Of a stretch of DNA of 64,000 bases, positions 1 through 11,120 are shown one piece after another; positions within the stretch are counted from its first letter, which is position 1, and the number at the start of each line of letters is the position of its first letter. Where the stretch lies: NCBI GenBank assembly GCA_026545765.1, contig CM048839.1, forward strand, positions 56,483,177-56,547,176. The letters are read 5' to 3'. Both the position numbers and the translations under genes were made by a program. This DNA is from Plantago major (taxonomy: Eukaryota > Streptophyta > Magnoliopsida > Lamiales > Plantaginaceae). The notes beneath the pieces were generated by a model. It was given only the letters and a program-made list of their open reading frames with translations, did not search any database and was not told the origin of the DNA.

Positions 1-1632
1 TGGTCTGGGAGTATTGGTAGTGGGAAAGCTCTGGTGGCTTGGAGGATGGTTTGTCAACCTTTCTTGAATGGAGGTCTACAGATCAAAGAGGTGTTGGGTG
101 GAATAAGTTCTTAATGGGTGCTCAAGTTGTGAATCTTGCTCTGAGTAGAGGAGAGGATACTGTGTGGACTGCATGGGTTAAAGCCTATAAGCTGAGAAAT
201 GATGATATTTTGACTGTTTTGAGTAAACCTTCTGACTCAATGTGGTGGAAGGCTACATTAAGAGTAAGGGATCTGTTAAACAAGGAGCCTAACTTTGTGC
301 AGGAGATTGCAGGGTTGCCTAAGCATAAGTGGACACAGGTGCTTTATGATTAGTTTGTTCCTATTGGGGATGCAATTTCTTGGTATCATCAGGTGGGATT
401 CTTTTTCTACTCCTAGAATGGCTTTTCTGTATTGGCTGGTGGTGCTGAGGAGGCTTCCTACTAAGGACAGATTGGTGAGTTTTGGTTTATTAACTGATAC
501 TATGTGTAGTTTGTGTAATGTTGCCCCTGACTCTCATGATCATAGATTATGTCAGTGCACTGTGGCTAGTAGTCTCATTGATAGCATTATGGGGGCTCTG
601 GGTGTTAGATTTAGAGGGGCTACTGTAACTAGTTGGATTGCATTTTTTGCTAATAGTTCTAATAAGTCTTCTTTGGTGTATAAGATTAGGGCTACTGCTT
701 TTGGTTGTATATTGAATGCCATTTGGAGTGCCAGGAATCAGAAATGTTTTAGAAATTTGGTGATTGTTCCTAGTGTTCTCTGTAAGCAGGTTGTTCATAA
801 TTTGGTGAATATTTTGACTATTACTTGCAGGAGGAAGCCTAACAGACTCATTAAAGGAGCTATTGATAAGCTCTTAAGGCTCTAACTTGTGTTAGTCTTG
901 GTTGGCTTGGTTTGTTTATGTACAGGTCTGTTCTCCTGTCTGGGAGGTTTCTTGACCTTGTATTGGTTGGGCTCTATTCTTTGTGTGAAAGGGTGGATCT
1001 GTCTGGTATACTGAGCTAAACTAGCTCTATGGTTTTTTACTGTATTATTGATTTGTGCTTGGGACATGTTAACTTGTTTGTGCTCAAGTGTATGTGGATC
1101 AGGTTGCTTACAATTGCTGGATTGAGCTGGAGGTTTTGCCAGGGTCCTTTTTTGTGTTGTCTCCGGTGTTGGCTTGCTGAGTATTGAACTATTGTTGATT
1201 TGCTGTTTGGGTTGAAGCCCAGGGAGGTCTGAGCACATACATGCTACTATAATGGGCTATCCATGCTTCATGTTGGAGTATGGGATCTTGATCATAGAGT
1301 TTTTCTGGAGTCAAGATTAATTGTGCGCAGTCTACTTACTTGTACCAGAGGTTTTTGCCTGGACAGACTGAGATGGTTACTACATGTTGGATGCTGTTTG
1401 TTCACCTTTATATAACTCTGTGTAGTTTGTATGCTTTGGGACTATGTATGTTGAGTAAGTATTTCCTAGGATACTACATTTGAGTCCTGTTTGCTTATTA
1501 CTAGTTCTACTATTTGAGCTAGTTTTGGATGTGATTGTTTGTTGATTTTTGTACTTTCTATTGGGGTATGCCCCTCTTAGTTGCGTACTCCTACTGGGCT
1601 TCAATATATTTTTAACTTCTTGCGAAAAAAAA
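1..1632 (+). mobile_element. LINE (non-LTR retrotransposon), 3' portion
   Basis: The window opens inside a plant L1-type LINE. The coding remnant up to 885 is the C-terminal end of the reverse-transcriptase protein with its zinc-binding tail. Positions 886-1620 are a T/G-rich non-coding stretch that fits a LINE 3' UTR, followed at about 1624-1632 by a short A-run (GCGAAAAAAAA) that I take as the degenerate poly(A) end. The 5' end lies outside the window, so target-site duplications cannot be checked. The exact 3' boundary is inferred. Confidence 0.7.
39..885 (+). pseudogene. LINE reverse transcriptase C-terminus with zf-RVT-like domain, frameshifted
   Basis: Two overlapping reading frames (39-353 and 295-885) join by one frame change near 340-360. 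The first has the WNKFLMGAQVVNLAL and VWTAWVKAYKL stretches typical of the segment after the LINE reverse transcriptase, where the 'wrong' strand choice of paired W residues recurs. The second has RLPTKDRLVSFG, then C-x2-C (CSLC), H-D-H and a further Cys, the layout of the plant zf-RVT zinc-binding domain, followed by a basic tail ending at 885. The domain normally follows endonuclease and reverse transcriptase, which are not in the window. It is a decayed copy and not expected to be functional. Confidence 0.7.
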
Positions 1633-2150
1633 TAGAAGAGATAGATATGACATATTTAGAGAAAGGGGACCCACTAATAAATGAGAGTGAAGAGACAGAC
1701 ATAAATGAGTGGATGAGGTTTATTGTTAAAACGAGAGAGAGAGAAATAAAATATACTTATTCTGACATTACCAAGAGTGAATAGTTGAAGCGTATAATTC
1801 TAATTTGACAAAATGTAGTTGAATTGGATGATTTTGTATCTCGTTAGCATGTTCTTCAAATCTTCTGTTTTAGTTCACTAAACAGTGTTCACACTGTACT
1901 GGGTAACGAATCCCCCAAAAACTAATCAAAGCGTTAATTACCTGACATGTATTGCAATCATTCCTCTTCTCTTTCCCAATTCCTTTCAGTGAATAATCTT
2001 ACTTTGTCTAAATAGAGTGCGCGCACACACCAAATTAGCATTTATTTGTAATTTGGAGATAGTTTATTTATTTATTTGTGTTTATTATTTATTTATAATG
2101 AAAGAAAGTAGTTTTCACGATTCCAACAGAAAAAAATAAGAATTAGTATA

Positions 2151-2606
2151 TTAGGCCACTCCCATAGGGCCACAGGAGTGGCCATGAGGTAGTCGTGCCC
2201 CAGACACGGGGCACGGCTGTTTTAAAAACCAGTCTCATATGGTGGGCCAGCTGGCCCACAAAGTTTATTATTTTTTAATTTTTTATTTAAAAAAATAAAT
2301 ATATAGTAATAAAATATAAAAATTATACCAACGTCCATATTTTCTCGAGATTTATATATTGACACCCATCATCACACATTTCACCACACTTCAACTTTCT
2401 CCCTTCTTCCATTCTTAAATATTTTGAAGTGTGATTTCACTAATTTCAAACTCTAAATATTCTTATAATTAATATGTTAAATATGTAAAAAAAAAAAAAA
2501 AATCTCATAGCCATATTTGAGCCACGTCCCACAGCAGACATTTTCAGAATTCAGCCATAGAAATGGCCAAGAAAATTTTCGCCTATGGCCACAACTGAAT
2601 CCACGG
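2151..2606 (+). mobile_element. possible PIF/Harbinger-type fragment
   Basis: The segment starts TTAGGCCACTCCCATAGGGC and repeats GGCC-ACTCC/GGAGTGGCC motifs, then becomes AT-rich and pyrimidine-rich (CACCACACTTCAACTTTCTC) before further 'CCTATGGCCAC' motifs near 2580. Plant Harbinger elements often begin after a TTA target with GGCCACTCC-like ends, which is why I suggest the family. I could not find a matching inverted end, and no transposase is present. The boundaries are weak. Confidence 0.25.
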
Positions 2607-2643
2607 CCTGGTAGTCATATCCATCAAATTGGAAGATTAATAT

Positions 2644-2665
2644 TATTGTTGTTGTTGTTGTTGTT
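2644..2665 (+). repeat. (GTT)n microsatellite
   Basis: About seven GTT/TTG units in a row. Confidence 0.9.
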
Positions 2666-3456
2666 TTATGTAATCCAGTTTACGAGATGCTAGAGAAGTG
2701 TAATGCACATATACAAGACACATGATATTGTTAGTTTCAGTGTAAAATAATCAAAGATAAAGGTACACGAAAAGGATATAATATAACAAACTACCTTGAA
2801 TATAACTAGTCCGAGGCATGTGCTTGCACAGTTTCCATCTAAACTTAGTATGAAATGAATCATATACACTGAACCGCAACATTTTATAGTTAAATTAGTA
2901 AAATGTACATTTTTTATTTTAAATTTTCTTTAGGGGGTGGGGGATATGCTAGAGGTATGGTGTAAAAAAACCCACCATAACATGTGAAATTATGTTTGTA
3001 AAATAATATACTTATTCTGGGGACCACATGTCACCCTGGGGGTTGTTGGGAACGTACCTTGTTAATCGTGTTATACACTTTTGTACTTTAGTTTGGTACG
3101 TGTTTGAGTAATATAGCTTTTTTAAGCATGTATTAGTTACTAATTAACGGGTCGTGTGCGTGTAGGAGACCTAATATAAAATATAGGGAAAATTATGTAA
3201 AATGCCCCTTAAATTTGAACCAATTGCAGTTCGTTCCTTCTATCCAAACAATTACACATAAACCCAAAACGTGATTTTTGAGTTGAGCATAAATAAAATA
3301 AGCGGAAAAAAAAATTAATTGAACTTAGTTGCAATTTACAATTTTCAACATACTACACATTTGACTCTAATGTTTTAATTTAAACATTGAAACAATATTA
3401 TTGTAAATTATGCCCCAATATAAAACTTATATTTCAAAACATACCCAATTATTTTT

Positions 3457-3546
3457 CCTCCTTCTTCTTCTTCTTCTTCTTCTTCTTCTTCTTCTTCTTC
3501 TTCTTCTTCTTCTTCCTCCTCCTCCTCCTCCTCCTCCCTCCTCCTT
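3457..3546 (+). repeat. (CTT)n-(CTC)n pyrimidine microsatellite
   Basis: A run of CTT units passes into CTC units, a pure polypyrimidine tract of about 90 bases. Reading frames across it give only poly-Phe/Leu/Pro runs and are not genes. Confidence 0.95.
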
Positions 3547-3560
3547 CATCTTCTTCAGAA

Positions 3561-3795
3561 GAAGCTCCGATCATAGCTATAGTACTAGTAAAGCTCCAAC
3601 CGAAGCTGCAAATAGCTCCAGATCCAGAGCTGTTTTTACAGCTCCGTGTTGAGTTGTTTTACAGCTCTTCCCCAGAACAGCTAACAGCTCCGATGGAGTT
3701 TTTATTCAGCTCTAGTGGACCGGTACTTACAGCTCCATTGGAGTATTTCAATAGCTTTGATCGAAGCTGTTGAAAGAGGTCTGTTCGGAGCTATT
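3561..3795 (+). repeat. AGCT-dense degenerate repeat
   Basis: I count 15 AGCT tetramers in about 235 bases, most as AGCTCC or its relatives (CAGCTCCG, GAAGCTCC, TAGCTCCA), at irregular spacing. About one would be expected by chance. It directly follows the CTT/CTC microsatellite. No element or gene was recognised. It could be subterminal repeat material of a DNA transposon or an old, diverged short-period satellite. Confidence 0.6.
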
Positions 3796-3839
3796 TTTAC
3801 ACGGAGTTTTGACTATCTTATATGCTTCATTAAATTATG

Positions 3840-5030
3840 TAATGGTAAAAATACGCTCTCGGCCCAATCGTTTGGACATGTCCAAGCAAGGCCCAACGGT
3901 TTGATAAATGTCAGGCCCGTTCGATGCATTCCAAATTCGCCACATAAATTTTGGACTAGACCAACAAGACCACATCTACATGATAGGTCGTTGTAATTCA
4001 ATTAATGAGTTGGACCAGTCCAATGCTCCTTGAGACCATCCCGACAAAACGACCTGGATCAATTCATGAAGTCAGATCGGCTCGCCTAAGATAAGTTCAT
4101 CTAAGGCTGAACTATATCGACAAGTGAGGTATTCCAAGTAACCTTCATAGTGACTAACGAGCTAGCCCATTAAATAGTCACCCCAAGTCCAATTGCTTGA
4201 GGAGTTGGATAAGCCGTTAAACCCCAAGAGATGCGAACATGTATGGGATGGACCAAGTTGCGGGAACTTAAAGGTGATGGAGAATCCATTCTCCAACGTC
4301 TTCCCACATCTCCAACTACATCCCAAAATAAGGAATTGGTTACGGGAACTTAGAGATGATGGAGAATGCGTTCTCCAACGACATCTCACGTCTCCAACTA
4401 CATCCCGACAAAGAAGGGATTCGTGATGAGGATCCGTTGGAAGATGCGACAATTATCTCAATAAAAGGAGAAGAAGGGAAACTCAATAGGGCATCTGAGA
4501 TCTAGTATCAACCATGACTTGCTAAACCCTAACTACTAAGGGCTGTGTGTACGCCATCTTTACTTGAGTTCTGAACATCATCTTCTCCTTAGTTCCCATC
4601 TAAAGGTCAAAACCCTAATCTCCGCCACTTCTGCATCTCTACCTCCATCTGACCACTTATGCCACAAGTTCGACTCTTTCCATAGCTGACCCGATCACCG
4701 ATCCGACTGAACTCGCATCTAGCCACCAGAAGAGCTATTGCATTCAGAAAAGGATAAGTACTTTCTGTCTCTTTCGTGTTTATTATTCTACATATTCTAG
4801 ACCCACTAGCTTGAGCGTCAGAGTCCTCACCGGTGTCCCCATTTGGATCTTATGTTCCAGTGTGCTTCTCGTGTTGCCTTGCAGATCGCTGGTGCCCCCA
4901 TTCAAATCCTAATTTCAATTGTTGATTTATAAATGTCTACAATCTATTATGTTATTTCTTTTTTATTTATTATTAATTTATACTGTGACATCGCCACGGG
5001 TTAGTACCAGCACATATATTGTTGATCATC
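3840..5030 (+). mobile_element. LTR-like retrotransposon remnant (probable Ty3/gypsy solo LTR)
   Basis: No ORF of note. The stretch CTAGCTTGAGCGTCAGAGTC at about 4808, followed by CACCGGTGTCCCC, closely resembles the sequence near the end of many plant gypsy LTRs (ACTTGAGCGTCGGAG...). A TATA-like CAATAAAAGGAG lies at about 4458, suitably upstream. No internal domain or matching second copy is in the window, and the ends are not defined. The call rests on the LTR-like motif only. Confidence 0.35.
4261..4415 (+). repeat. 82-bp direct duplication, each copy with an inverted repeat
   Basis: CGGGAACTTAAAGGTGATGG at 4261 recurs as CGGGAACTTAGAGATGATGG at 4343, period 82. Each copy contains GGAGAA-4nt-TTCTCC and ends with CTCCAACTACATCCC. 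It lies inside the LTR-like remnant. Confidence 0.8.
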
Positions 5031-5248
5031 GAAATCCAAAAGCTTATTCTAACGAATAATAATGCATTTCATTCCCTTTTGACTTTTAGTTTCTTTTGTA
5101 AATACAGTTGCTCTACAGTGACTATAATAAAAAAGTAGATAAATATTCATTCTTAAAATAAGGGATATTTAGAAAAAGAAAAAAGAACAAAACACACATG
5201 CCATCTAAAGTCAGCACTTGGAATGCTATCTGGAAAACCAGGAGAAAA

Positions 5249-5259
5249 TATATATAAAA
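5249..5259 (+). promoter_or_regulatory. candidate TATA box of the WDR8 gene
   Basis: TATATATAAAA lies about 210 bases upstream of the start codon at 5470. A transcript starting some 30 bases downstream would have a 5' UTR of about 185 bases with no better ATG before 5470. Position and composition support it; there is no experimental evidence. Confidence 0.4.
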
Positions 5260-5469
5260 CTCAAAATCCCGCACTAAGCGCAAATATGCACTTTCCGCTG
5301 TCGAAAAACAATCACCATCTCTCGACAATTGATTTCCTTTCAATTTGAATTTTCAAACCTCCAATTTCATCTTCACTTGCAGATCTTCGATAACCTACCT
5401 ATAGATCTACTCAATGTCAATTCACATTTCACACTTACTACAGATTAGCTACTGAATTTCTGAATCTCG

Positions 5470-8400
5470 ATGGATTTCTCTGAAACTTACAAGCAGGCTG
5501 GTCCATGTGCATTTTCTCCCAATGCTAGATACTTGGCTGTTGCCGTTGATTATCGCCTCGTCGTCCGTGATGTTCTGTCTCTTAAGGTTCATCTTCGCCA
5601 TTTTGAGTTTTTAGCCTATGTTATGTTGGTAACTCATTGATTTCAGTTCTGATTTGTTTAGTTGTTCTACAAATAAGTTGAGTTCATATCAGTTATGTTC
5701 AAGTTCTGTTTTGTTCAGACGAAGAGTACAGATACTTACACATTTTAGATTGGTTTGTTATGAAGAAAAAGTTCCTGTCCTGAGTTAAGCTGGGATAGTA
5801 ATCAAGTAAAGCTATCTTTACTGTTGTTGCTCTAGTTACTGTCTTCTATGTGGAATGAGGTGTGTGTGATTCAGTTTGATTGAAGTAGAGTTATCAGAGT
5901 TGCTCTATTTTCCTACTTAACTTGGTCATTTGGTGAAGTAGTATCGAATCTCCTTGTCAATTAGCTGATCCAACTGAAGAATTAATTCTTATTCTCACGG
6001 CTGGAGCACGTCTCTAAGGCAGTGTAGTTTGCATAAGTTGGACATTGAGATGTGTTGTTCAGGGAAGTTTATTTTACTGGACAGTGAAAAAGGAAATGGT
6101 GCATCTGGAAGGAAATGGTGCATCTGGAAGGTAAGTATACCAGTGGCTGCAGGTAGCAATTACTGACACTGATTGTTAAGGTGTAGAGATCAATTTCCTA
6201 AAAAGGCAATTTGTGGTGTGAGTGGTAGGGGTTAAGGGACCGGGGAGTGTGAAGTTGCCAAGTCATTTCTATTCAGCATTATATTGTATCTCAAGTTGCA
6301 AAACATGATTGAACACACAATTAGTAAGAAATTGATGAATAAACATATACGATTGAATTACAGGGTGCTTTCTCTAGTCATTCCTAGAAGATTGCAAACT
6401 TGTATTAAGCTACATTATTTTTTCCAATTCTCAGCAGGGTTTTGTAGTTAAACACACAGACGCTTGTGTTCACTTTATTGTTTAATAGGAGTCTGGGATA
6501 TCAAAAGACAACTATTTGTTGAGTATCATGCGTTCAGGCTTTGAGTTATAATTTTATCTTGTTTCATTAACAGGTGATACAATTATTTTCATGCTTGGAT
6601 AAAATAACTTACATTGAATGGGCTCTTGATTCTGAGTACATACTCTGTGGTCTATCTAAGAGGCCTGTGATACAAGCATGGTCATTGGCACAGCCAGAGT
6701 GGACTTGCAAGATAGATGAGGGTCCTGCAGGTATTTCTTACGCAAGATGGAGCCCTGATAGCCGCCACATACTCACCACTTCTGATTTCCAGCTACGGCT
6801 GACAGTCTGGTCACTGTTGAACACTGCATGCATTCATGTGCAAGGGCCAAAACAAGGTTCTAAAGGGGTATCATTTACTAGAGATGGCAAATATGCTGCA
6901 ATATGCACGAGACGCGACTGCAAAGACTATGTTAATCTTCTTTCATGTCATAGTTGGGAGATCATGGGTGTTTTTGCTGTTGATACAGTGGATTTGTCTG
7001 ATATTCAGTGGTCACCTGATGATAGTGCCATAGTTATTTGGGATTCACCTCTTGAATATAAGGTACTTGTGATAGCATTGCTTATTTTTGTATAATAATT
7101 AAAATAGTTTGATCACTTTGTAACATTGTATGCATCATATACTATGAATTATAATCACGTTTGTGCTGCAACACCTAAACATGAATCTTGGTTCTCTTTG
7201 TTATTTCATGTTATGATAGCTAGATAGTTTAGCTCCCCCTACAGGAATAGTTGTAACTTATTTGCCGTTTCCGTCATTTATAATGCAAAGAATGTTACCT
7301 GTGATTATGTTTGTTTCTGACAGCTTCATGCAAAGACGAAACATAACTGTGTAATAGATGTTCATTCTATAATTTTAACTTTCACATCTTGTGGAATCAT
7401 CACTTTTGATATGTTTGTTTCTCACACTGTTGCTTATTACTGTGACTTTTCCCTTTCAAGAACTTCCTTATTTAGAGAGAAAAACTATCAATGGCCAAGT
7501 GCTTCCTGTCATGTGCATTATGTAAATAACTAATAAGTGAAGATCAAGAACTTGCTGTTGGATGTCTTGTTATGCACCTTAATATATCGTTACTGTGGTT
7601 TTGGTTTAGGTTCTGATATATTCTCCAGATGGGCGCTGCTTATCTAAGTATCAAGCATATGAATGTGGATTAGGAGTAAAAAGTATGTCTTGGTCACCCT
7701 GTAGCCAATTCTTAGCAGTAGGAAGCTACGACCAAATGATACGGGTTTTGAATCACTTGACATGGAAAGTATTTGCAGAATTTACTCATCTATCCACCGT
7801 CCGTGGCCCCTGTGGTGCTGCTGTTTTCAAGGTAAAAAAACTTCTTACTTGTTTAGGTGATTAAATATCTTTAGGACTTCTCTTAAATTCCTTTCTTTCA
7901 AACTCAGGAAGTAGATGAGCCTTTGCAACTTGACATGTCAGGATTATCATTGAGTGATGAATTTATTGAAAGAAATGCTGGTGAGTTCCCCTAATTCTTG
8001 TTAATTAATCCTTCACGGGCCTGCCGTTTTTATTGATGTTTGAAAATATTAATAATTTGTTTTAACACAATTTCACACTGAATATGTATGTTTAGAAATT
8101 AATATTCAATGAAGCATTATTACTTAGTGTTAACTTATAATCAAGTAATGCTTCGTCTTGTTGGACTATAGAGCATACATCATTGTGCCATTGCGTTTTG
8201 TTAGCAATCTCTTCTCTCAGCCACAAAATTATTATTCTAACTATCTACAAAAAGTTTGTGTTTATTTCTTTCATATTATTAATCTTAACATATTATATAC
8301 TCTTTCATCGGAGAAGGCTGGGGCTTGAAAATGATAGTTAGTTATATGATGATAGGCCATTGCTTTGCAAGTTATGTAGGGCCTTACAGATTACTGAACA

Positions 8401-9735
8401 ATGATAAATTGATAATTATATTTCTTTTCGGTTTCTCAATCTGATCTAATTGTTTCTGGAATCCAAAAGCATTTTTTGGAATCAGAAACAATTTAATAAT
8501 AGTCATGGCACACTTTTTCCGTGATGGTTGGCTGCTGTCTAATGGTTAAAATGAATTAGTAATACATGTTCTGTTGCACACATGCTAGTAAAATCTTCTG
8601 GTTTCAGACAGTTGGCGGTCATAACCTTTCTGCAAAAATTTGAACTTTTCGACCCATTTTTTAATGAGATGTTTACTAGAAATTGTCTACTTAATATTTA
8701 TTCTATACATCATATACTTAACAGATAATACTGCTGAGCCATTTGTTCAAGTTAGATATGATATTATGGAGGTGCCCATTACTCTTCCTTCACAAAAGCC
8801 TGCAGCAGACAGACCAAATCCCAAGCAAGGGATCGGTAAGACATGTGTGCACATTTCACATTTTACAAGATTCGGCTGCACTTTATCATACTCCCTCTGC
8901 CTGGGCAGAAATTCCCAATTTGACGTTTTGTTCTGTACCTGTAATTTGTTTTGAAAATTGATTGTATTCTCAATTTCTGAGAAGCTGAAACCAGTTGGAA
9001 TGCATACACGATTCTGTTTTTTATTTTATTTTTATCCTAAAAGCTTCGGTCTGCACTTCTATGCTTCGTCGTGGAACGGTTTAAAATGTTCCACATGGGT
9101 TCATATGCATGGCCTACATTGACATGCGTATGTTGAATAATCTTACATAGCAGCTACCCTATGTTTTGAAATTTTGCACCGCCCACCCCAGTATCACGCC
9201 AAACCACACCTATCTGGTAGATCAATGACTCGATGTAATTCCTCTAACCATAGGCTACTACAAAAATAAAATAAAATTACTTACAGAATTTGGTGTTATT
9301 TTGCTTGTACACTTTAGACAGTCAAATATTCTAAATTTTCTTCATGTAATTATATTTGAGCCAGGTCTCTTGTCATGGAGCAATGACAGCCAATACATAT
9401 GTACGCGTAACGACAGCATGCCAACTGTCCTGTGGATATGGGACATGCAACATCTCGAGCTTGCATCTATCTTGATACAAAAAGATCCCATTCGGACTGT
9501 GGCTTGGGATCCTACTTCTCCCCGCCTAGTATTATGCACAGGAAGTAACAATTTGTACATGTGGACCCCTTCACGACGGGCCTACTGCATTAACGTACCG
9601 TTTCCCCATTTTTCTGTATTTGATTTGAAATGGAATTCTAGTGGGAGCTGTCTTCTTGTTCGAGACAAGGACTCATTCTGCTGTGCTGCATTACCCATAC
9701 TCCAGGAATCGAGTGACTATAGCTCGGATGACTAA
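5470..9735 (+). CDS. WDR8: WDR8/WRAP73-type WD40-repeat protein (460 residues, six exons)
   Basis: Exons 5470-5586, 6574-7062, 7610-7831, 7908-7980, 8725-8835 and 9365-9735 all have GT-AG borders and join in frame to 461 codons including TGA/TAA-type stop at 9733-9735. The product is 460 residues, the same length as animal WRAP73. Matching family segments are YRLVVRD near residue 28, CLDKITYIEW near 46, PEWTCKIDEG at 80-89, RWSPD at 97-101, RRDCKDYV at 152-159, LEYK at the exon 2 end, WSPCSQFLAVGSYD at 230-243, DRPNPKQGIG before exon 6, and LSWSNDSQYICTRND in exon 6. The WD-type repeats predict a beta-propeller scaffold. The family works with Msd1/SSX2IP partners in anchoring microtubule minus ends; in plants the Msd1-WDR8 complex acts at cortical nucleation sites. 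No signal peptide or membrane segment. The ATG at 5470 fits the family N-terminus. All blades and splice sites look intact. It is the only apparently functional host gene here. Confidence 0.93.
6063..6130 (+). other. possible cryptic exon in WDR8 intron 1
   Basis: A pyrimidine-rich TTGTTCAG acceptor precedes 6063, and a consensus donor (AAG|GTAAGTAT) follows 6130. The 68-base segment is open in the frame entered from exon 1, but 68 is not a multiple of three, so inclusion would shift exon 2 out of frame. It contains a 19-bp tandem duplication (AGGAAATGGTGCATCTGGA at 6091 and 6110). This is suggestive only. Confidence 0.25.
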
Positions 9736-11120
9736 TTCTCGTTTCATTTGGGATAATTGCATAAAACCTTGGTATTTATGCAAATTTGCAGAATGTCACC
9801 TTGTTCTTTCTACTGAACGAAATGCCCCATGTTTCACTTTCAGAAACCTTGAACTAAATCCCTTTGTTTCAGGTTAGAAACGTTCTTTCTGCACCTTTTA
9901 TTGGTTAATTTGGAAATAAGGGGTTTTGATACAGGTTGTAACAGCATGGGCAATTTCGTGCAATGTAATAACACGTATTCAGCACAAGTCTCATGAAGTA
10001 TGCACTAGAAGTGTTCCTGCATTTTCCCTGATTTGTGTTGACTGTTGATCATTATCAATGTCCAAACTGTTGGTAATGTAAGGTTTGCAGTGTTTCTTAT
10101 CCAAGTTGTATTGTATCTCTTGCAACAAAGAGTAATTGTGTTAGAGAAGCGATGACTTGGTTACTATTCTGATTAGCATCTGTAAATGATTAACATTAGT
10201 TTGCATCTAAAGCAACTTGTGTTTTTATTCTAAAGATTGCTCCAGTATGGCTTTTGGCCATGGTGGTGATTATGCTAGCTAATATAACTACCAACATCAT
10301 AAATATCCTAGCAATTTTCTTTGTCCTTTTAATCATTGTTGCTTGAAAACAATGTCCTGATGAAACAAGTCTTGTACGCAATGAAGCACAGCACTCTGAT
10401 TCTTGTGTCTTGTGAGATTGGTACTGCCGCTTTGTTAGATGTAAGAGACTGCCTGTAACCTGAAACACTCGAAGGTTCTTAGTTTTGGCAAACTCTATGT
10501 AAAATCATGATTGATACTCCCACCGTCCTAGAAACCTTTATTTATTAGTTAACGCATAATTTTAGATGAAAAATTGAAATGTGTGTGGGAAGATACTGGG
10601 CAAGTGTCAAAGTGATGCGCCCTTATATCAGGTCTTGTAAATGTGGCTCTTTAAAATTTACCTTTTGTTTCAATTAATGAATTTGTTGCGTGGATATTGT
10701 TGGGTAAATTCGCTTCATGAAATGCAGGAGGGTGACCTTAACCCACCATAATCGTATCCATATGATTTATTCATGAAATCTAATCACTAGATGTCACGAA
10801 TGCGTTTATCATATCACATGATAAATGACTCACCAAAGTGTTATGGTAATTTTCAACACATGATTATCATACAAATCATATTTAGCACAACAAAATATAC
10901 AAAGTTTAGACATACATACTAGAGTTTTTGGGGGTTAGACTTCTGAGTACCTCTTAGGTTCATATAAACCATTCACCCACAAAAGAGTCTTAACTTCAAG
11001 TCGGATGATCCTTACTTCGAACCTCCAAGCTTCCACCTTGAATCAACGAACTCGATTCTTGTAGCAAATTTCGACAGGCCAGCCAGTTACAAACCGCAAT
11101 GCTTATGAGGCTTAAATTTC
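9736..11120 (+). other. WDR8 3' flank and non-genic DNA
   Basis: The 3' UTR and the polyadenylation site of WDR8 are somewhere in the first several hundred bases; no canonical AATAAA was evident. TACTCCCACCGTCCTAGAAA at about 10515 resembles one end of plant mariner-like MITEs (CTCCCTCCGTCC...), without a visible partner end. From 10698 (TGTTGGGTAAATTCG) to 11076 (TTTCGACA) the sequence has TG...CA borders as an LTR would, but no target duplication. Nothing firm is called. Confidence 0.4.

Larger units (their letters stand above)
1633..3456. other. AT-rich non-genic stretch
   Basis: No convincing gene. The stretch at about 1650-1770 (AAAGGGGACCCACTAATAAA, then GAGAGAGAGAAATAAA) resembles inner parts of plant mariner-like MITEs, but no terminal repeats are visible. 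A possible PIF/Harbinger-like fragment and a GTT microsatellite are listed separately. Nothing else stands out. Confidence 0.4.

Noticed and set aside
882-1604. Minus-strand ORFs of 118 and 74 codons
   Set aside because: Antisense to the LINE 3' region, low-complexity composition, no motif.
2151-2606. Complete Harbinger-type MITE
   Set aside because: Only one end is recognisable; kept as a low-confidence fragment.
3387-3773. Two overlapping ORFs rich in Phe, Leu and Pro
   Set aside because: They are translations of the CTT/CTC microsatellite and the AGCT-dense tract, with no protein signature.
4162-4452. Open frames on both strands
   Set aside because: No family resemblance; they lie in an LTR-like remnant with an internal duplication.
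9255-9269. CTACTACAAAAATAA in WDR8 intron 5 as the missing CACTA 5' end
   Set aside because: It does not begin with CACTA, has no subterminal repeats beside it, and would place the last WDR8 exon inside the transposon.
10698-11076. Solo copia-type LTR (TGTTGGG...TTTCGACA)
   Set aside because: Flanks (GATAT and GGCCA) do not match and no second copy is in the window.
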